A stretch of 7,958 bases of DNA. It comes from JAYZDP01 sp036337765. Lineage in GTDB: Bacteria > Acidobacteriota > Thermoanaerobaculia > Multivoradales > Multivoraceae. Position numbers and translations under genes: made by a program. The notes beneath the pieces were generated by a model that was given only the letters and a program-made list of their open reading frames with translations, made no database searches and had not been told where the DNA came from. Below are positions 6,001-7,958 of this stretch, one piece after another (the stretch's first letter is position 1; every line of letters begins with the position of its first letter). The stretch is from assembly GCA_036337765.1 (NCBI GenBank), contig JAYZDP010000027.1, positions 1 to 7,958 of the forward strand, in the 5' to 3' direction.

Positions 6001-6540
6001 CTAGCGCGCCGGGTCCGCAGCTCTGAGCAGTGAATAGAACTGGAGGAAGACGTTGTCGCGCGCGGCGTGCTCGGCGTGGCAGGCATGACAGGTGCGGGCG
6101 GGGAACGGCCTGGCGCTCGGTAGCAGTCCCTGCGGTCCGCTGAAGTTGTAGTACTTCCAGGTCTCCGCCTCGCGGCTGCTGTCCTTCACCGCCAGCTCGA
6201 ACGCTCGAAACCCGTCGGCGAACTGTCCCGCGCGTGCCGGCATCACATTCTCGCCCACCTCGTGGAGCAGGAGCGCCAGCATGGTGCCGTCGCGGAACTC
6301 GCCCGTCTCGGCGAAGTGGTGGTACGCCGAGGGCTCGATCAGGACGTTGTGGAACACCTCTTGCCCGCCAGGCCCTTCGTCGTAGCCGAGGCCGAGAGCG
6401 GTGCCGGCGAGGGTCCATTCTGCGTAGACTTCTGGGCGCACAAGCCGTCCCTCCGAGTCGTATTTCGGCACGACGGGCTCGTCGGCTGCCACGGTCAGAC
6501 CGGCCAGCGCGAGCCCCAAGACGGCGATTACGGTTCGCAT
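6001..6540 (-). CDS. Cytochrome P460-family haem protein, periplasmic
   Basis: The product is 179 residues with an N-terminal signal peptide (MRTVIAVLGLALAGLTVA, cut near residue 18-19). FHNVLIEPSAYHHFAETGEF (63-82) followed by RDGTML is the conserved P460 beta-strand block. AVKDSSREAETWKYYNF (117-133) comes next. The c-type haem motif CHACH (151-155) is followed by the family ending RDNVFLQFY. Characterised P460 proteins of ammonia and methane oxidisers carry a haem cross-linked to a lysine and oxidise hydroxylamine or bind NO. Most family members in other bacteria are uncharacterised, and I cannot identify the cross-linking lysine here with certainty. The gene starts only 10 bases after ssuD with no clear ribosome site (TTTCCGCTAGAGTCGCTGCC precedes the ATG), so translation probably depends on ssuD. 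Confidence 0.85.
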   Translation of the reverse strand: MRTVIAVLGLALAGLTVAADEPVVPKYDSEGRLVRPEVYAEWTLAGTALGLGYDEGPGGQEVFHNVLIEPSAYHHFAETGEFRDGTMLALLLHEVGENVMPARAGQFADGFRAFELAVKDSSREAETWKYYNFSGPQGLLPSARPFPARTCHACHAEHAARDNVFLQFYSLLRAADPAR

Positions 6541-6550
6541 GGCAGCGACT

Positions 6551-7660
6551 CTAGCGGAAAGAATAGACGATCGGAGCGCCTTCTGCGCGGGCCTGGAGCA
6601 GACCGATGCGCCGCAGCACCGGCATCACTCCTTCGGCGAACCAGTACGCTTCCTCGAGGTGCGGATATCCGGACAGGATGAACTCGCCGAAGCCGAGCTC
6701 GTGGTACTCCTGAATGCGCTCCGCGACCTCTTCGTAGCTACCCACGAGCGCTGTGCCGACACCGCCGCGGACTAGCCCGATGCCGGCCCAGACGTTGGGG
6801 TGGATCTCCAGGTTGCCGGCGTCGCCGCCGTGAAGTGAAGCCATGCGGCGCTGCCCTTCCGACATGGTGGCCCCGAAGTCGGCCTGAGCGGCGGCGATGG
6901 CCTCTTCGCTCATGTGGGCCAGCATGTCGTTGGCGACCCGCCAGGCCTCTTCCGACGTGCGTCGGGCGATGACATGGAAGCGGATACCGTAGCCGAGCTC
7001 CCGGCCCTGGGCCGCGGCGAGATCTGTCATTCGCTCCAGCCTCTCGGCGACCATTGCCGGGGGTTCACCCCAGGCGAGGTAGACGTCGACATGGCTCGCC
7101 GCCACTGCTTCCGCCGCCGGCGAAGCCCCTCCGAAGTAGACCGGTGGTGCGGGGTCGGGTACCTCGCGGGTGGTCGCTTGCGCGACTTTGTAGTATTTGC
7201 CCTCGAAGTCGTAGGGCTCCCCGGTCCAGGCGTGGCGCATGATGTCGAGAAACTCACCGGTCCGCTCGTAGCGGGAGTCCTTGTCGAGCCAGTCGCCGAA
7301 GCGGTTGAGCTCGCGCGGCTCGGCGCCGGTGACGATGTTGATGAGGAGCCGTCCCTTCGACATGCGCTGATAGGTCGACGCCATCTGCGCGGCGAGCGTC
7401 GGCGATAGGAAGCCCGGCCGGAAGGCGACCAGAAACTTCAACCGCTCGGTGAGCGGTATCAACGAGGCGGTGGCCAGCCACGCGTCTTCGCACATGGTGC
7501 CGCAGGGCGTCAGCATCGCCTCGTAACCGAGCCGATCGCAGGCGGTCGCTGTCTGCGCCAGATAGTCGTGCGACGGCGCTCGCCAGTGCGCGTCGGGCCC
7601 CTCCGGCATGACGTCTCGCGAGTCGCCGCCGGTGGGGAGAAACCAGTGAAGCTTGATCAT
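6551..7660 (-). CDS. ssuD: FMNH2-dependent alkanesulfonate monooxygenase (SsuD-type luciferase-like)
   Basis: The product is 369 residues, against 381 in E. coli SsuD. The ATG at 7660 is preceded by GAGGG at close spacing, and the protein starts MIKLHWFLPTGGD like SsuD (MSLNMFWFLPTHGD). Similarity runs end to end: CEDAWLATASLIPLTERLKF, YFGGASPAAEAVA, VYLAWGEPP, WAGIGLVRGGVGTALVG and FILSGYPHLEEAY. The residues known to matter in E. coli SsuD are present: Cys54 as Cys57, Arg226 as Arg227, His228 as His229, Arg297 as Arg298 and Tyr331 as Tyr332. The reaction is oxygenolytic cleavage of alkanesulfonates to aldehyde and sulfite with FMNH2 from a partner reductase. No SsuE, and no SsuA, B or C transporter, is in the window, so the real substrate could differ (a sulfone or another sulfonate). 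The C-terminus is about 12 residues shorter than in E. coli. Confidence 0.9.
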   Translation of the reverse strand: MIKLHWFLPTGGDSRDVMPEGPDAHWRAPSHDYLAQTATACDRLGYEAMLTPCGTMCEDAWLATASLIPLTERLKFLVAFRPGFLSPTLAAQMASTYQRMSKGRLLINIVTGAEPRELNRFGDWLDKDSRYERTGEFLDIMRHAWTGEPYDFEGKYYKVAQATTREVPDPAPPVYFGGASPAAEAVAASHVDVYLAWGEPPAMVAERLERMTDLAAAQGRELGYGIRFHVIARRTSEEAWRVANDMLAHMSEEAIAAAQADFGATMSEGQRRMASLHGGDAGNLEIHPNVWAGIGLVRGGVGTALVGSYEEVAERIQEYHELGFGEFILSGYPHLEEAYWFAEGVMPVLRRIGLLQARAEGAPIVYSFR

Positions 7661-7666
7661 GAGCCC

Positions 7667-7682
7667 TCGGACAGGGGTCCGA
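7667..7682. repeat. Short inverted repeat (hairpin) in the ssuD leader
   Basis: TCGGAC-AGGG-GTCCGA is a perfect six-base stem with a four-base loop, lying in the 39-base gap upstream of the ssuD start. On the minus strand its 3' arm runs into GAGGG, the likely Shine-Dalgarno of ssuD. No T-run follows it in the minus-strand direction, so it is not a typical intrinsic terminator. It may be chance. Confidence 0.3.
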
Positions 7683-7699
7683 TTGTAGCCTCCGCGTCC

Positions 7700-7957
7700 C
7701 TAGAGGTGTCCCATCAGTACGCGGAACTGTTCGAGCTTCACGGGTCGCATGTACGCGTTTAGTCGTCGCTCACAACTGATCGACGACGATGGTTTCTGAC
7801 CGTAGTCGTGGCCCGGAAAGACCTCGGTGTCGTGAGGTAGGGACTCGATGCGCCGCAGCGAGCGATACATCGCTTCCAGATCGCCATGCTCGTGCTCGAC
7901 GTTGCCGATGTTGCCAACGAACAGGGTGTCGCCCGTCAAGAGGATCCCTGGAAGGTG
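7700..7957 (-). CDS. MBL-fold metallo-hydrolase, C-terminal part (5' partial)
   Basis: About 85 residues are visible and the frame runs open off the right edge. LLTGDTLFVGNIGN carries the bridging metal-ligand Asp (GDTLF). DLEAMYRSLRRIESLPHDTEVF then leads to PGHDYGQKPSSSI, whose His is the late metal ligand. ERRLNAYMRP and EQFRVLMGHL close the protein. This is the end of the hydroxyacylglutathione-hydrolase-like (GloB) or persulfide-dioxygenase-like branch of the metallo-beta-lactamase fold. The HxHxDH motif that would be needed to separate these lies outside the window. The gene ends 39 bases before ssuD on the same strand and may be co-transcribed with it. If it is a persulfide dioxygenase it would also release sulfite, as SsuD does; that link is inference. 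Confidence 0.75.
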   Translation of the reverse strand, partial: HLPGILLTGDTLFVGNIGNVEHEHGDLEAMYRSLRRIESLPHDTEVFPGHDYGQKPSSSISCERRLNAYMRPVKLEQFRVLMGHL

Positions 7958-7958
7958 A

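Overview
The window is GC-rich, densely packed bacterial DNA with no tRNA, rRNA, CRISPR array or transposase that I can see. Sec-type signal peptides, two periplasmic c-type haem proteins and a proteobacterial-type SsuD point to a Gram-negative bacterium. Proteobacteria is my best guess. The secreted families at 2883-4318 also occur in Acidobacteria and relatives, so the phylum is not settled.

Left region (1-2748): pieces of a cell-surface polysaccharide or amide-ligase type locus. In order these are the 3' end of an ATP-grasp gene (+), a methyltransferase (-), the C-terminal half of a Mur-ligase-like gene (-) and the C-terminal half of an asparagine synthase (+). The last two are cut at their 5' ends and meet head to head near 1950-1968. 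Normal divergent genes would each carry their N-terminal ATP-binding part there. Here both lack it, so the point is a rearrangement breakpoint or a fold-back or chimeric artefact. It is the most unusual structure in the window.

Middle region (2749-6000): a co-directional run of five intact genes behind a plausible sigma70-type promoter. They encode two secreted proteins (one with the 'TPDGKPDLSGVW' signature, one DUF6152-like), a class II (c'-like) cytochrome c, and two tandem four-helix membrane proteins that are paralogues of each other (DUF6644-like). This looks like an exported haem/membrane module of unknown function.

Right region (6001-7958): three minus-strand genes with short gaps, probably one operon. 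Transcription order is an MBL-fold hydrolase (5' end outside the window), an SsuD-type FMNH2-dependent alkanesulfonate monooxygenase with its known active-site residues conserved, and a cytochrome P460-family protein. P460 converges on the second membrane protein with no intergenic base between the two stop codons. Whether the P460 protein works with the middle-region cytochrome module or with the SsuD operon cannot be decided from sequence alone.
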